From Pseudomonas sp. 8O (GTDB taxonomy: Bacteria > Pseudomonadota > Gammaproteobacteria > Pseudomonadales > Pseudomonadaceae): a stretch of 64,000 bases of DNA. Position 1 is the stretch's first letter. Each line of letters begins with the position of its first letter. Made by a program: the position numbers and the translations under genes. Location: contig NZ_LR733265.1 in assembly GCF_902506495.1 (NCBI RefSeq), forward strand, positions 1,508,868 through 1,572,867. The letters are read 5' to 3'. Below are positions 51,139 through 59,207 of the stretch, in pieces. The notes below the pieces were generated by a model, which saw only the letters and a list, made by a program, of their open reading frames with translations, made no database searches and was not told where the DNA came from.

Positions 51139-52386
51139 ATGCTTCGCATCCTTGCCCTGATTCTGTTCAGCAGCCTGATCGCTCCGGCCATCGCCGATCA
51201 GCGCGCCGATACCCAGCGCCAGCTGGAAGCGGCGCGCCAGGACGTCGCCGAGTTGAAGAAGCTGCTGGAGAAACTGCAGCAGGAGAAATCCGGCGTGCAG
51301 CAGCAGTTGAAGAAGACCGAGACCGAGATGGGCGACCTGGAAGGCCAGGTCAAGGAACTGCAGCGCGAGCTCAAGGGCAGCGAGCAGGAAATCCAGCGCC
51401 TGGATCAGGAGAAAAAAAAACTCCAGGGCGCGCGCACTGAACAGCAACGACTGATCGCTATCCAGGCCCGCGCGGCCTATCAGAGCGGCCGCCAGGAATA
51501 CGTCAAGCTGCTGCTCAACCAGCAGAACCCGGAAAAATTCTCACGCACCCTCACCTACTACGACTACCTCAGCCAGGCGCGTCTCGAACAGCTCGCCGCG
51601 TTCAACGAGACCCTGCGCCAATTGGCCAACGTCGAGCAGGAAATCAACAGCCACCAGGCCCAGCTACAGGCGCAGAAGGCAGGCCTGGATGAACGCCACG
51701 CCCGGCTCGCCGAAGCGCGCAAGGAACGCCAGCAGGCCCTGGCCAAGCTCAACCGCGACTTCGCCACCCGTGATCAGCGACTCAAGGCGCGCCAGCAGGA
51801 ACAGGCCGAGCTGGGTCGCGTACTGAAGACCATCGAAGAAACCCTGGCCCGCCAGGCGCGCGAGGCTGAAGAGGCGCGCAAGCGCGTCCTGGCCGCACAG
51901 CAGGCAGAGCAGGCTCGGCCAGGCCAGCAGCCCAGCCAGCCAAGCGGCCCATTGGTGACATCTGGTGCTGTATACGGCGGACCTTTCGCCAGCGCACGTG
52001 GCAAGTTGCCGTGGCCGGTCGATGGCCGATTGGTAGCACGCTACGGAACCCCTCGCGGCGGCGACGCTCGTACTAAGTGGGATGGCGTGCTGATCGGTGC
52101 GCCCTCCGGCAGTCAGGTACGTGCCGTGCATGGTGGGCGCGTGGTATTCGCCGATTGGTTGCGTGGCGCCGGCCTGTTGGTCATTCTCGACCATGGCAAT
52201 GGTTACCTGAGCCTGTATGGCCACAACCAGAACCTGCTCAAGAGTGCCGGGGACGTGGTCAAGGCCGGCGATCCCATCGCCACCGTTGGTAGCAGCGGTG
52301 GCCAGGAAACATCAGCACTGTACTTCGCCATTCGCCAGAATGGTCGCCCGAGTGATCCGGCACAGTGGTGCCGCGCGCAGGGATAA
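51139..52386 (+). CDS. EnvC-like murein hydrolase activator
   Basis: 415 residues. A signal peptide of about 19 residues is followed by a long coiled coil (about 25-255, rich in Q, E, K and L) and a C-terminal LytM/M23 domain (about 300-415). The catalytic metal ligands are lost (KWDGVLIGA instead of H-x3-D; LYFAIRQNG instead of H-x-H), as in E. coli EnvC, so it should activate amidases at the division septum rather than cut peptidoglycan. An A9 run at 51412-51420 lies in the coiled coil. It precedes ctpA as in PAO1 PA5133-PA5134. Confidence 0.9.
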   Translation: MLRILALILFSSLIAPAIADQRADTQRQLEAARQDVAELKKLLEKLQQEKSGVQQQLKKTETEMGDLEGQVKELQRELKGSEQEIQRLDQEKKKLQGARTEQQRLIAIQARAAYQSGRQEYVKLLLNQQNPEKFSRTLTYYDYLSQARLEQLAAFNETLRQLANVEQEINSHQAQLQAQKAGLDERHARLAEARKERQQALAKLNRDFATRDQRLKARQQEQAELGRVLKTIEETLARQAREAEEARKRVLAAQQAEQARPGQQPSQPSGPLVTSGAVYGGPFASARGKLPWPVDGRLVARYGTPRGGDARTKWDGVLIGAPSGSQVRAVHGGRVVFADWLRGAGLLVILDHGNGYLSLYGHNQNLLKSAGDVVKAGDPIATVGSSGGQETSALYFAIRQNGRPSDPAQWCRAQG

Positions 52387-52395
52387 CCAAGTTTT

Positions 52396-52519
52396 TGAAA
52401 AACGTAAGCGAGGCCGGCAAGACAAGGCAAAAACGGCCGAAGAAGCGGAATTTACGAGCTGTAAATGAGCATTCTGAGGCCGTTTTTAACGCAGTATTGC
52501 CAACGCAGGTAGTTTTTCA
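52396..52519. repeat. Structured dispersed element, copy D
   Basis: Outer arms TGAAAAAC (52396) and GTTTTTCA (ends 52519). Core 52423-52500 holds AAAAACGGCC / GGCCGTTTTT and the hairpin TTTAC-GAGCT-GTAAA. The stem differs from copies A and B on both sides in a compensating way. It fills the gap between the EnvC-like gene and ctpA. Confidence 0.85.
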
Positions 52520-52558
52520 GCAGCCTGGTGGCGCCTAATTTAACTAGGAGTTGTCTTC

Positions 52559-53875
52559 ATGTCTCATCGCTTCCGCCCCACCTGCCTGGCCCTGGCCCTC
52601 GGGCTGCTGCTCGGCGCTCCAGCCCTGCACGCCGCCGAGCCTGCCCCCGTGCCGGCAGCTGCGGCGAGCGGCAAGGCCCCGCTGCCGCTGGATGATCTGC
52701 GCACCTTCGCCGAGGTGATGGACCGCATCAAGGCAGCCTATGTCGAGCCGGTGAGCGACAAGACCCTGCTGGAAAATGCCATCAAGGGCATGCTCAGCAA
52801 CCTCGACCCGCACTCGGCTTACCTCGAACCGGAAGCATTCGCCGAGTTGCAGGAGAGCACCAGCGGTGAATTCGGCGGCCTGGGCATCGAGGTCGGCATG
52901 GAGGATGGCTTCGTCAAGGTGGTTTCGCCCATCGACGATACACCGGCATCGAAGGCCGGCATCCAGCCCGGCGACCTGATCGTCAAGATCGATGGCCAGC
53001 CGACCAAGGGCCTGTCGATGATGGAAGCCGTGGACAAGATGCGCGGCAAGGCCGGCAGCAAGATCGAGCTGACCCTGGTGCGCGATGGCGGTCGCCCGTT
53101 CGACCTGACCCTGACCCGCGCGGTGATCAAGGTGCGCAGCGTGAAGAGCCAGATGCTCGAAGACGGCTATGGCTATCTGCGCATCTCGCAATTCCAGGTC
53201 AACACCGGCGAGGAGGTCGGCAAGGCACTGACCAAACTGCGCCAGGACAACGGCAACAAGAAACTGCGCGGCCTGGTCATGGACCTGCGCAACAACCCCG
53301 GCGGCGTGCTGCAGGCAGCCGTGGAAGTGACCGACCACTTCCTCAAGAGCGGCCTGATCGTCTACACCGAAGGCCGCCTGGCCAACTCCGAACTGCGCTT
53401 CAACGCCGACCCGGCCGACGCCAGCGAAGGCGTACCGCTGGTGGTGCTTATCAATGGCGGCAGCGCCTCGGCCTCGGAAATCGTCGCCGGTGCGCTGCAG
53501 GATCACAAACGTGCGGTACTGATGGGCACCGACAGCTTCGGCAAAGGTTCGGTACAGACCGTACTGCCGCTGAACAACGACCGCGCACTGAAGCTGACCA
53601 CGGCACTCTACTTCACGCCCAACGGCCGCTCGATCCAGGCTCAGGGCATCATCCCTGACATCGAAGTGGCGCGCGCCAAGCTCACCCGCGAGCAGGGCAG
53701 CGAAGGCATCAAGGAAGCCGACCTGCAAGGCCATCTGGGCAATGGCAACGGCGGCGCCGACCGCCCGAGCAAGGCCGCACAGGCGGCGCGCACAGAACGC
53801 CCGCAGGACGACGACTACCAGCTGAGCCAGGCTCTAAACCTGCTCAAGGGCCTGAGCGTCACACGCGGCAACTGA
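52559..53875 (+). CDS. ctpA: C-terminal processing protease CtpA (S41)
   Basis: 438 residues. Signal peptide about 1-25, PDZ domain about 95-180 (GGLGIEVGMEDGFVKVVSPI; AGIQPGDLIVKIDG), and the S41 core with catalytic Ser in GGSASASEIVAGAL and Lys in GTDSFGKGSVQT. In P. aeruginosa CtpA, with the lipoprotein LbcA, degrades peptidoglycan cross-link hydrolases in the periplasm. AGGAG precedes the ATG. The gene follows the EnvC-like activator, so both concern wall hydrolysis. Confidence 0.94.
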   Translation: MSHRFRPTCLALALGLLLGAPALHAAEPAPVPAAAASGKAPLPLDDLRTFAEVMDRIKAAYVEPVSDKTLLENAIKGMLSNLDPHSAYLEPEAFAELQESTSGEFGGLGIEVGMEDGFVKVVSPIDDTPASKAGIQPGDLIVKIDGQPTKGLSMMEAVDKMRGKAGSKIELTLVRDGGRPFDLTLTRAVIKVRSVKSQMLEDGYGYLRISQFQVNTGEEVGKALTKLRQDNGNKKLRGLVMDLRNNPGGVLQAAVEVTDHFLKSGLIVYTEGRLANSELRFNADPADASEGVPLVVLINGGSASASEIVAGALQDHKRAVLMGTDSFGKGSVQTVLPLNNDRALKLTTALYFTPNGRSIQAQGIIPDIEVARAKLTREQGSEGIKEADLQGHLGNGNGGADRPSKAAQAARTERPQDDDYQLSQALNLLKGLSVTRGN

Positions 53876-53892
53876 GGCGATACGGCAATACG

Positions 53893-53921
53893 AAAAAGCC
53901 CGGACAACTGTCCGGGCTTTT
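53893..53921 (+). terminator. Rho-independent terminator after ctpA
   Basis: GCCCGGAC / GTCCGGGC with a four-base loop, preceded by A5 and followed by T4, 17 bp past the stop. Confidence 0.93.
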
Positions 53922-53954
53922 CATGTCAACGCGCAGTACGGCGATCACCTACCC

Positions 53955-53975
53955 GTAGGGTGCGCCGTGCGCACC
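53955..53975. repeat. Half copy of the GTAGGGTGCGC repeat
   Basis: GTAGGGTGCGCCGTGCGCACC folds into a short hairpin. A related GGTGCGCATGG follows near 54000. Nothing else is recognised in the 180-bp gap before the binding-protein genes. Confidence 0.65.
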
Positions 53976-54055
53976 GAGGCAGACACCAGCGTCACGACTG
54001 GTGCGCATGGCCCAGGCGGCCCCGCGACAACCCAGGGTTTTGGACCCGGACAGGA

Positions 54056-54811
54056 TTACAGGTAGTTCTCGGTAATCTCGTCGATGAAGCCTTCGCTGCG
54101 CAGCTCATCCAGCGCCTTCTGCAGGCGCTGCACCACCTCGTCCGGGGTGTCCTTGTTCAGCGCCAGATACAGCTCGGCATCCCTGAAACGCAGCACGGTA
54201 TTGAGGCCGGTGACGTCTTCCTGCTTGGCCAGATAACGACCCACCGGGTCGGTGGTAGCCCACAGGTCGATTTGCCCGCGCACCAGCTTCTTCACGTTCT
54301 CCTGGTCACGCAGGGCGTTGATCGGCTCCAGGCCCTGGCTCTCCAGGTTCTGGCTGACCGCATCGTTCTTGTAGGCGCCGATACGATACTTGGCAGCGTC
54401 CTGCAGACTCGACACCTTGATGTCGTTACCCGGCGCGGCGAGCAACACCCAACCGGTCTTGGCAATCGGGCCGACCCATTTGAACAGCGGCTTGCGCTCC
54501 TCGGTATAGGTGGTGGAGAACAGCGCGTAGTTGGGTTTGTCCAGCGTCAGGCGATACAGGCGGTCCCAGGGGAAGCGCAGGGTCAGGGTGTAGTCGATGC
54601 CGGCACGCTTGAACATCTCGCGCACGATGTCGGCACTGATGCCGTCAATACCGTCGTCACGGGCGAAGTTCTTGTCGTCCACCGCCATGTTGAAGGGCGG
54701 GAAATTCTCGGTCAGCAGCACCACCTTGTAATCCTGCGGCAACTCCGCGTGCGCGGAACCGCAGAGCATGAACAAGGCGACAAACAGGCTTTTCTTCAGA
54801 GTATTCAGCAT
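54056..54811 (-). CDS. Type 3 extracellular solute-binding protein, paralogue 1
   Basis: 251 residues. Signal peptide about 1-23 (LFVALFMLCGSAHA), then a bilobed amino-acid-binding-protein fold: VVLLTENFPPFNMAVDDKNF, GIDGISADIVREMFKRAG, LRFPWDRLYRL, RGQIDLWATTDPVGRYLAKQ. The ATG at 54811 gives the same length as the next paralogue. No permease or ATPase gene is nearby, so it may serve signalling or an unlinked transporter. It is the last of three tandem relatives. Confidence 0.85.
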   Translation of the reverse strand: MLNTLKKSLFVALFMLCGSAHAELPQDYKVVLLTENFPPFNMAVDDKNFARDDGIDGISADIVREMFKRAGIDYTLTLRFPWDRLYRLTLDKPNYALFSTTYTEERKPLFKWVGPIAKTGWVLLAAPGNDIKVSSLQDAAKYRIGAYKNDAVSQNLESQGLEPINALRDQENVKKLVRGQIDLWATTDPVGRYLAKQEDVTGLNTVLRFRDAELYLALNKDTPDEVVQRLQKALDELRSEGFIDEITENYL

Positions 54812-54944
54812 AAGACGTACCGCTCGCATGATTTTGGTTATGGCTAGCGACATCCTTGCATGGGCCCGAGCCCGGTCATTGGCACTCAGTGGCTCTGCCG
54901 TCCGTGGCAAACGACCAGCTCTTGGCTGGTCGCGTGTTCGGTGC

Positions 54945-55700
54945 TTACAGGTAGCTGTTGAGAATATCGTCGACGAAGCCTTCGGCACGCATCTGATCCA
55001 GCGCTGCCTGAAGCTTGGCGACGATCTCGTCGGGCGTTTCCTTGTTCAGCGCCAGGTACAGCTCGGCGCTATCGAAGCGCAATACGGTCCGCAGACCGGA
55101 GACACCCTCCTGCTTGGCCAGGTAGCGGCCAGCAGGGTCACCCGTGGCCCAGAGATCGATCTGCCCGGCCACCAGCTTGCGTGCATTTTCCTGGTCACGC
55201 AACGAGGTGCTGTGCTCCACGCCCTTGTCCACCAGGTATTCTGAGATGGCGTCGCCCTTGTAGGCGCCGATGCGATACTGCTTGGCCTCATCCAGGCTGG
55301 CCAGATTGATCGAACTGTCACCCTTGGCCAGCAGCACCCAGTCGTCAGGACCGATCGGGCCAACCCACTTGAACAATTCCTCACGCTCCGGCAGGCGCGC
55401 GGTGACGAAGACGCCGTAGCCCGGCTTTTCCAGCGCCAGCTTGTAGATGCGATCCCAGGGGAACCGCAGGGTCAGGCTGTACTGGACCCCGGCACGCTTG
55501 AACATCTCTCTGACCACATCCACGGCAATGCCATCGATGTTGTCTTCATGAGCGAAATTCTTGCCGTTGATCGCCATGTTGTAAGGCGGAAAATTCTCGG
55601 TAAGCAGGACCACGCTGTAGTTCGGGTCCACTTCGGCGCGCACCGCACCAGCGAGCACCATAAGGGTGCCAGCGAGCGTGATTAGCAGACGTTTGAACAT
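54945..55700 (-). CDS. Type 3 extracellular solute-binding protein, paralogue 2
   Basis: 251 residues with a signal peptide ending near AVRAEV. It is closest to paralogue 1: NFPPYNMAINGKNFAHEDNI, VREMFKRAGVQYSLTLRFPW, GQIDLWATGDPAGRYLAKQE and a shared C-terminal Y-L. An AGAGAA site precedes the ATG. The 133-bp gaps on either side suggest separate promoters or leader signals rather than one tight operon. Confidence 0.86.
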   Translation of the reverse strand: MFKRLLITLAGTLMVLAGAVRAEVDPNYSVVLLTENFPPYNMAINGKNFAHEDNIDGIAVDVVREMFKRAGVQYSLTLRFPWDRIYKLALEKPGYGVFVTARLPEREELFKWVGPIGPDDWVLLAKGDSSINLASLDEAKQYRIGAYKGDAISEYLVDKGVEHSTSLRDQENARKLVAGQIDLWATGDPAGRYLAKQEGVSGLRTVLRFDSAELYLALNKETPDEIVAKLQAALDQMRAEGFVDDILNSYL

Positions 55701-55784
55701 GACATTTCTCTTTCTATGAAAAGGCAGACCGCCTCAGGATAACCGCCGCGCCCTCCCCGGCCCAGCGATTACTGGCAGTGTGCC

Positions 55785-56519
55785 TCAGTAGCGCGCCTCG
55801 ATACTCTTCAACGCACCCTCGGCCCGCAACGAGTCCAGTGCACTTTGCAACTTCTGCACCAGCTCGTCAGGTGTCTGCAGGTTGAGCGCCAGGTAGAGAT
55901 CGGCGGTGTGCAGATTCTGCACCACCTTGAGATTCTCCACGCCCTCCTGGCGCGCGACGAAACGTCCCGCCTGATTGGAGGTAACCCACAAATCGATCTG
56001 ACCCTTTTCCAGCTTCTTGACGTTTTCGCTATCACGCAACGCCGTCTGCACCTCCAGCCCACGATCGAGCAGGAACTGAGTCTTGGCGTCGCCTTTATAG
56101 CCACCGATGCGATAACGCCGTGCATCCTCCAGCGAGCCCAGCTGGATGGCGCTGTCGCCTTTGGCGAACAGCACCCATTCGTTACTGGCGATGGGGCCGA
56201 CCCACTTGAACAGCTTCTCGCGCTCTGCCGTGCGCGCGGTCGAGAACAGGCCGTAACCGGCATCGCTCAGGGTCTGTTGGTATACGCGCTGCCAGGGGAA
56301 ACGCAGGATCAGCTGACAATCAAACTCGGCGCGCGCGCAGACCGCGCGCAGGATATCGGCACTGATGCCGGTGACGTTGTCGTCCCGCGCGAAGTTGTTG
56401 CCACTGACTGACATGTTGAACGGTGGCAGGTTTTCCGTGAGCAGCACCAGCGACTCTGCGCGCGCGAGGCTCAGACCGCAGAAGAGCGCCAGAATGGTCA
56501 CGAATCGAAGAAGGAACAT
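55785..56519 (-). CDS. Type 3 extracellular solute-binding protein, paralogue 3
   Basis: 244 residues, signal peptide about 1-20 (ALFCGLSLARA). More diverged than the other two: NLPPFNMSVSGNNFARDDNV, CARAEFDCQLILRFPWQRVY with an extra cysteine pair, and KGQIDLWVTSNQAGRFVARQ. The first of the three genes, with GGAG seven bases before the ATG. PAO1 has similar genes (PA5137-PA5139, from memory) at the same site next to hisF. Confidence 0.85.
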   Translation of the reverse strand: MFLLRFVTILALFCGLSLARAESLVLLTENLPPFNMSVSGNNFARDDNVTGISADILRAVCARAEFDCQLILRFPWQRVYQQTLSDAGYGLFSTARTAEREKLFKWVGPIASNEWVLFAKGDSAIQLGSLEDARRYRIGGYKGDAKTQFLLDRGLEVQTALRDSENVKKLEKGQIDLWVTSNQAGRFVARQEGVENLKVVQNLHTADLYLALNLQTPDELVQKLQSALDSLRAEGALKSIEARY

Positions 56520-56684
56520 GGGGACTCCGTGTCGGAAAGTTCGGCAAGGGAATGCCCTCCGCCAGAAGCAGAGGGCATAGGACTCAGGAATGGTGGGCAA
56601 TTTTAATCGCATCGCTGGCACTTTGCCGTCGACTCGCCCGCAGCTTTAGATACCTGTCTCGCCAAGCGGTCAACAGGCCAGAAC

Positions 56685-57455
56685 CTAGCGCACCACGATA
56701 CCGCGGCTGGCCAGGTAGGCCTTGGCTTCCGGCACGGTGTACTCGCCGAAGTGGAAGATGCTCGCGGCCAGCACGGCATCGGCCTTGCCTTCGAGGATGC
56801 CGTCGGCCAGGTGCTGCAGGTTGCCGACACCACCGGAGGCGATCACCGGCACGCGCACGGCCTCGCTGATGGCGCGGGTAACACCGAGGTCGTAACCGCT
56901 TTTGACGCCGTCCTGATCCATGCTGGTCAGCAGGATTTCACCGGCGCCCAGCTCTTCCATCTTGCGCGCCCACGCCACGGCATCCAGGCCGGTCGGTTTG
57001 CGCCCGCCATGGGTGAAGATCTCCCAGCGGCCAGGTTCACCCGGCGCGGAAACGCGCTTGGCGTCGATGGCGACGACGATGCACTGCGAACCGAAACGCG
57101 CCGCGGCTTCGCCAACGAACTCGGGGTTGAACACCGCAGCAGTGTTGATCGACACCTTGTCGGCGCCGGCATTGAGCAGGTTGCGAATGTCCTGCACGGT
57201 GCGCACGCCGCCACCGACGGTCAACGGGATGAACACCTGGCTGGCCATGCGCTCGACGGTGTGCAGCGTGGTATCGCGGCCATCGACGCTGGCGGTGATG
57301 TCGAGGAAGGTGATCTCGTCGGCGCCCTGCTCATCGTAGCGGCGAGCGATTTCCACCGGATCACCGGCGTCGCGGATGTTCTCGAACTTGACGCCCTTGA
57401 CCACGCGGCCGTTGTCCACGTCGAGGCAGGGGATAATGCGTTTAGCCAGTGCCAT
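56685..57455 (-). CDS. hisF: Imidazole glycerol phosphate synthase, cyclase subunit
   Basis: Partner of HisH: uses ammonia from glutamine to convert PRFAR to imidazole glycerol phosphate and AICAR. 256-residue (beta/alpha)8 barrel. Catalytic Asp residues are in RIIPCLDVDNGRVVKG and VVAIDAKRV; phosphate loops are VGGGVRTVQDI and IASGGVGNLQHL. The ATG at 57455 follows GAGAG. It is the last gene of the his cluster, separated from hisA by 84 bp with a palindromic repeat. Confidence 0.97.
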   Translation of the reverse strand: MALAKRIIPCLDVDNGRVVKGVKFENIRDAGDPVEIARRYDEQGADEITFLDITASVDGRDTTLHTVERMASQVFIPLTVGGGVRTVQDIRNLLNAGADKVSINTAAVFNPEFVGEAAARFGSQCIVVAIDAKRVSAPGEPGRWEIFTHGGRKPTGLDAVAWARKMEELGAGEILLTSMDQDGVKSGYDLGVTRAISEAVRVPVIASGGVGNLQHLADGILEGKADAVLAASIFHFGEYTVPEAKAYLASRGIVVR

Positions 57456-57468
57456 GTCGACTTCTCTC

Positions 57469-57519
57469 GTAGGGTGCGCCGCGCGCACCGATAAACCGTC
57501 AGCGGTGCGCGCAGCCTAG
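57469..57519. repeat. Repeat of the GTAGGGTGCGC family inside the his cluster
   Basis: GTAGGGTGCGCCGCGCGCACC faces CGGTGCGCGCAGCCTAGG. It lies between hisA and hisF, where a hairpin could reduce or protect the downstream transcript. Confidence 0.75.
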
Positions 57520-57539
57520 GCGGCCGAGCACACCCGCCA

Positions 57540-58277
57540 TTAACCCTTGAAGTTGTCGCAGAAGGCCTGCGCCTCGGCCACATCCAGGGTGCCTTCGTAG
57601 ATGGCACGCCCGGTGATGGCGCCGATGATGCCGGGCGAACGCGCCAGCAGCAGCTTCTCGATATCGCCGAGGTTGTGGATGCCGCCGGAAGCGATCACCG
57701 GAATCTTGCTGGCGGCAGCCAGCGCGGCGGTGGCTTCGACGTTGCAGCCCTGCATCATGCCGTCTTTGGCAATGTCGGTATAAACGATGGCGGACACGCC
57801 ATCGACCTCGAAGCGCTTGGCCAGGTCGGTGGCCTGCACGCTGGACACTTCAGCCCAGCCGTCGGTGGCAACGAAACCATCCTTGGCATCCAGACCGACG
57901 ATCACCTTGCCAGGGAACGCCTTGCACGCCTCGGTGACGAACTCGGGCTCTTTCACGGCCTTGGTACCGATGATCACGTAGCTGACCCCGGCGCGCACGT
58001 AGTGCTCGATGGTCTCCAGAGTACGGATGCCGCCACCGATCTGGATCGGCAGAGTCGGGTAGCGCTTGGCGATGGCGGTGACCACTTCACCGTTGACCGG
58101 CTGGCCTTCGAAAGCGCCATTGAGATCGACCAGATGCAGACGACGGCAGCCACCCTCGACCCACTTGGCGGCCATGCTCACCGGGTCATCGGAGAACACC
58201 GTGGAGTCTTCCATGCGGCCTTGGCGCAGACGCACGCAGGCGCCGTCCTTCAGATCGATAGCGGGGATAATCAGCAT
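57540..58277 (-). CDS. hisA: Phosphoribosylformimino-5-aminoimidazole carboxamide ribotide isomerase
   Basis: Converts ProFAR to PRFAR, the substrate of HisHF. 245-residue barrel homologous to HisF. The catalytic Asp pair is in IPAIDLKDGACVRL and VYTDIAKDGMMQG; phosphate loops are QIGGGIRTLE and IASGGIHNLGDI. It starts 37 bp after the DUF2164 gene. Confidence 0.97.
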   Translation of the reverse strand: MLIIPAIDLKDGACVRLRQGRMEDSTVFSDDPVSMAAKWVEGGCRRLHLVDLNGAFEGQPVNGEVVTAIAKRYPTLPIQIGGGIRTLETIEHYVRAGVSYVIIGTKAVKEPEFVTEACKAFPGKVIVGLDAKDGFVATDGWAEVSSVQATDLAKRFEVDGVSAIVYTDIAKDGMMQGCNVEATAALAAASKIPVIASGGIHNLGDIEKLLLARSPGIIGAITGRAIYEGTLDVAEAQAFCDNFKG

Positions 58278-58314
58278 CGGTTGAACCTGCTCAAGTTTGA
58301 ATTCGGTAAGGCGC

Positions 58315-58569
58315 TCAGCTCTTCTCGAGCGCCCAGAGGTCGCTCTCGATGCTCTCGAACCTGTCTTTCAGGTGCGCCTGCACATCGAGAATCGCCTTGT
58401 TGTAATAGTGCGGCGCCAGCTCGCGGGTGATCTGGTCGAGGACTTCCTGCACTTCGAAGGTGCCCAGTTGCAGCTCGAAACGCTCGTCGAGAAAGCGTTG
58501 CAGCATCAGCAGCGCGGCCTGCTCCTGGGCAGGTTCGAGCGCCAGACTGGGAGCCTTGGCGCGAGCCAT
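58315..58569 (-). CDS. DUF2164 protein
   Basis: 84 residues, mainly helical. Family features are LQRFLDERFELQLGTFEVQE near 24-43 and ELAPHYYNKAILDVQAHL. The start overlaps the hisH stop by one base (TAATG), so translation is coupled to the his operon. The same insertion between hisH and hisA is found in other Pseudomonas, but the role is unknown. Reading frames extending further upstream are a run-through into hisH. Confidence 0.88.
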   Translation of the reverse strand: MARAKAPSLALEPAQEQAALLMLQRFLDERFELQLGTFEVQEVLDQITRELAPHYYNKAILDVQAHLKDRFESIESDLWALEKS

Positions 58570-59207
58570 TACCAGCGGCCATCCCAGGCGGCGAAGTTCT
58601 GCAGCAGCTGCAGGCCATGGGTGTGGCTCTTCTCCGGGTGGAACTGCACGGCGAAGCGCGAGCCCTCGGCCAGCGCTGCGGCGAAGTCCTTGCCGTAGTG
58701 ACCGCGACCGACCACCTGCTGCGGCTTGCCAGCCTCGATGTAATAGCTGTGCACGAAGTAGAAGCGCGCGTGGTCCGGGATGTCGTGCCAGAGCGGGTGC
58801 TTCACCGCCTGGCTGACCTCGTTCCAGCCCATATGCGGCACCTTGAGGCGCTCGCCATCTTCGTTCAGATCCTTGCCGAAGAAGCGCACCTGGCCGGGGA
58901 ACAGGCCAATGCAATCGACGCCGTCGTTCTCCTCGCTGCGCTCGAGCAGCGCCTGCATGCCGACGCAGATGCCGAGGAAGGGGCGGTCGGCGCTGACTTC
59001 ACGCACCAGCTCGTCGAAGCCCAGGCGCCTGATCTCGGCCATGCAGTCGCGAATCGCACCGACACCAGGGAACACCACGCGATCAGCCTCGCGGATCACC
59101 TTGGCGTCGCTGGTCACCAGTACGCGGCCAGCGCCTACGTGCTCCAGCGCCTTGGCCACCGAGTGCAGGTTGCCCATGCCATAGTCGATTACGGCTACGG
59201 TCTGCAT
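58569..59207 (-). CDS. hisH: Imidazole glycerol phosphate synthase, glutaminase subunit
   Basis: Class I glutamine amidotransferase that supplies ammonia to HisF. 212 residues. Catalytic triad motifs: nucleophile Cys in FLGICVGMQALL and His-Glu in AVQFHPEKSH. Further markers are VIDYGMGNL at the start and the FPGVGAI oxyanion segment. The ATG abuts the hisB stop (TAAATG). Confidence 0.97.
   Translation of the reverse strand: MQTVAVIDYGMGNLHSVAKALEHVGAGRVLVTSDAKVIREADRVVFPGVGAIRDCMAEIRRLGFDELVREVSADRPFLGICVGMQALLERSEENDGVDCIGLFPGQVRFFGKDLNEDGERLKVPHMGWNEVSQAVKHPLWHDIPDHARFYFVHSYYIEAGKPQQVVGRGHYGKDFAAALAEGSRFAVQFHPEKSHTHGLQLLQNFAAWDGRW

Noticed and set aside
58570..58914. Longer DUF2164 frame reaching into hisH
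   Set aside because: The extension is the shifted frame of hisH; the conserved domain starts at the ATG overlapping the hisH stop.
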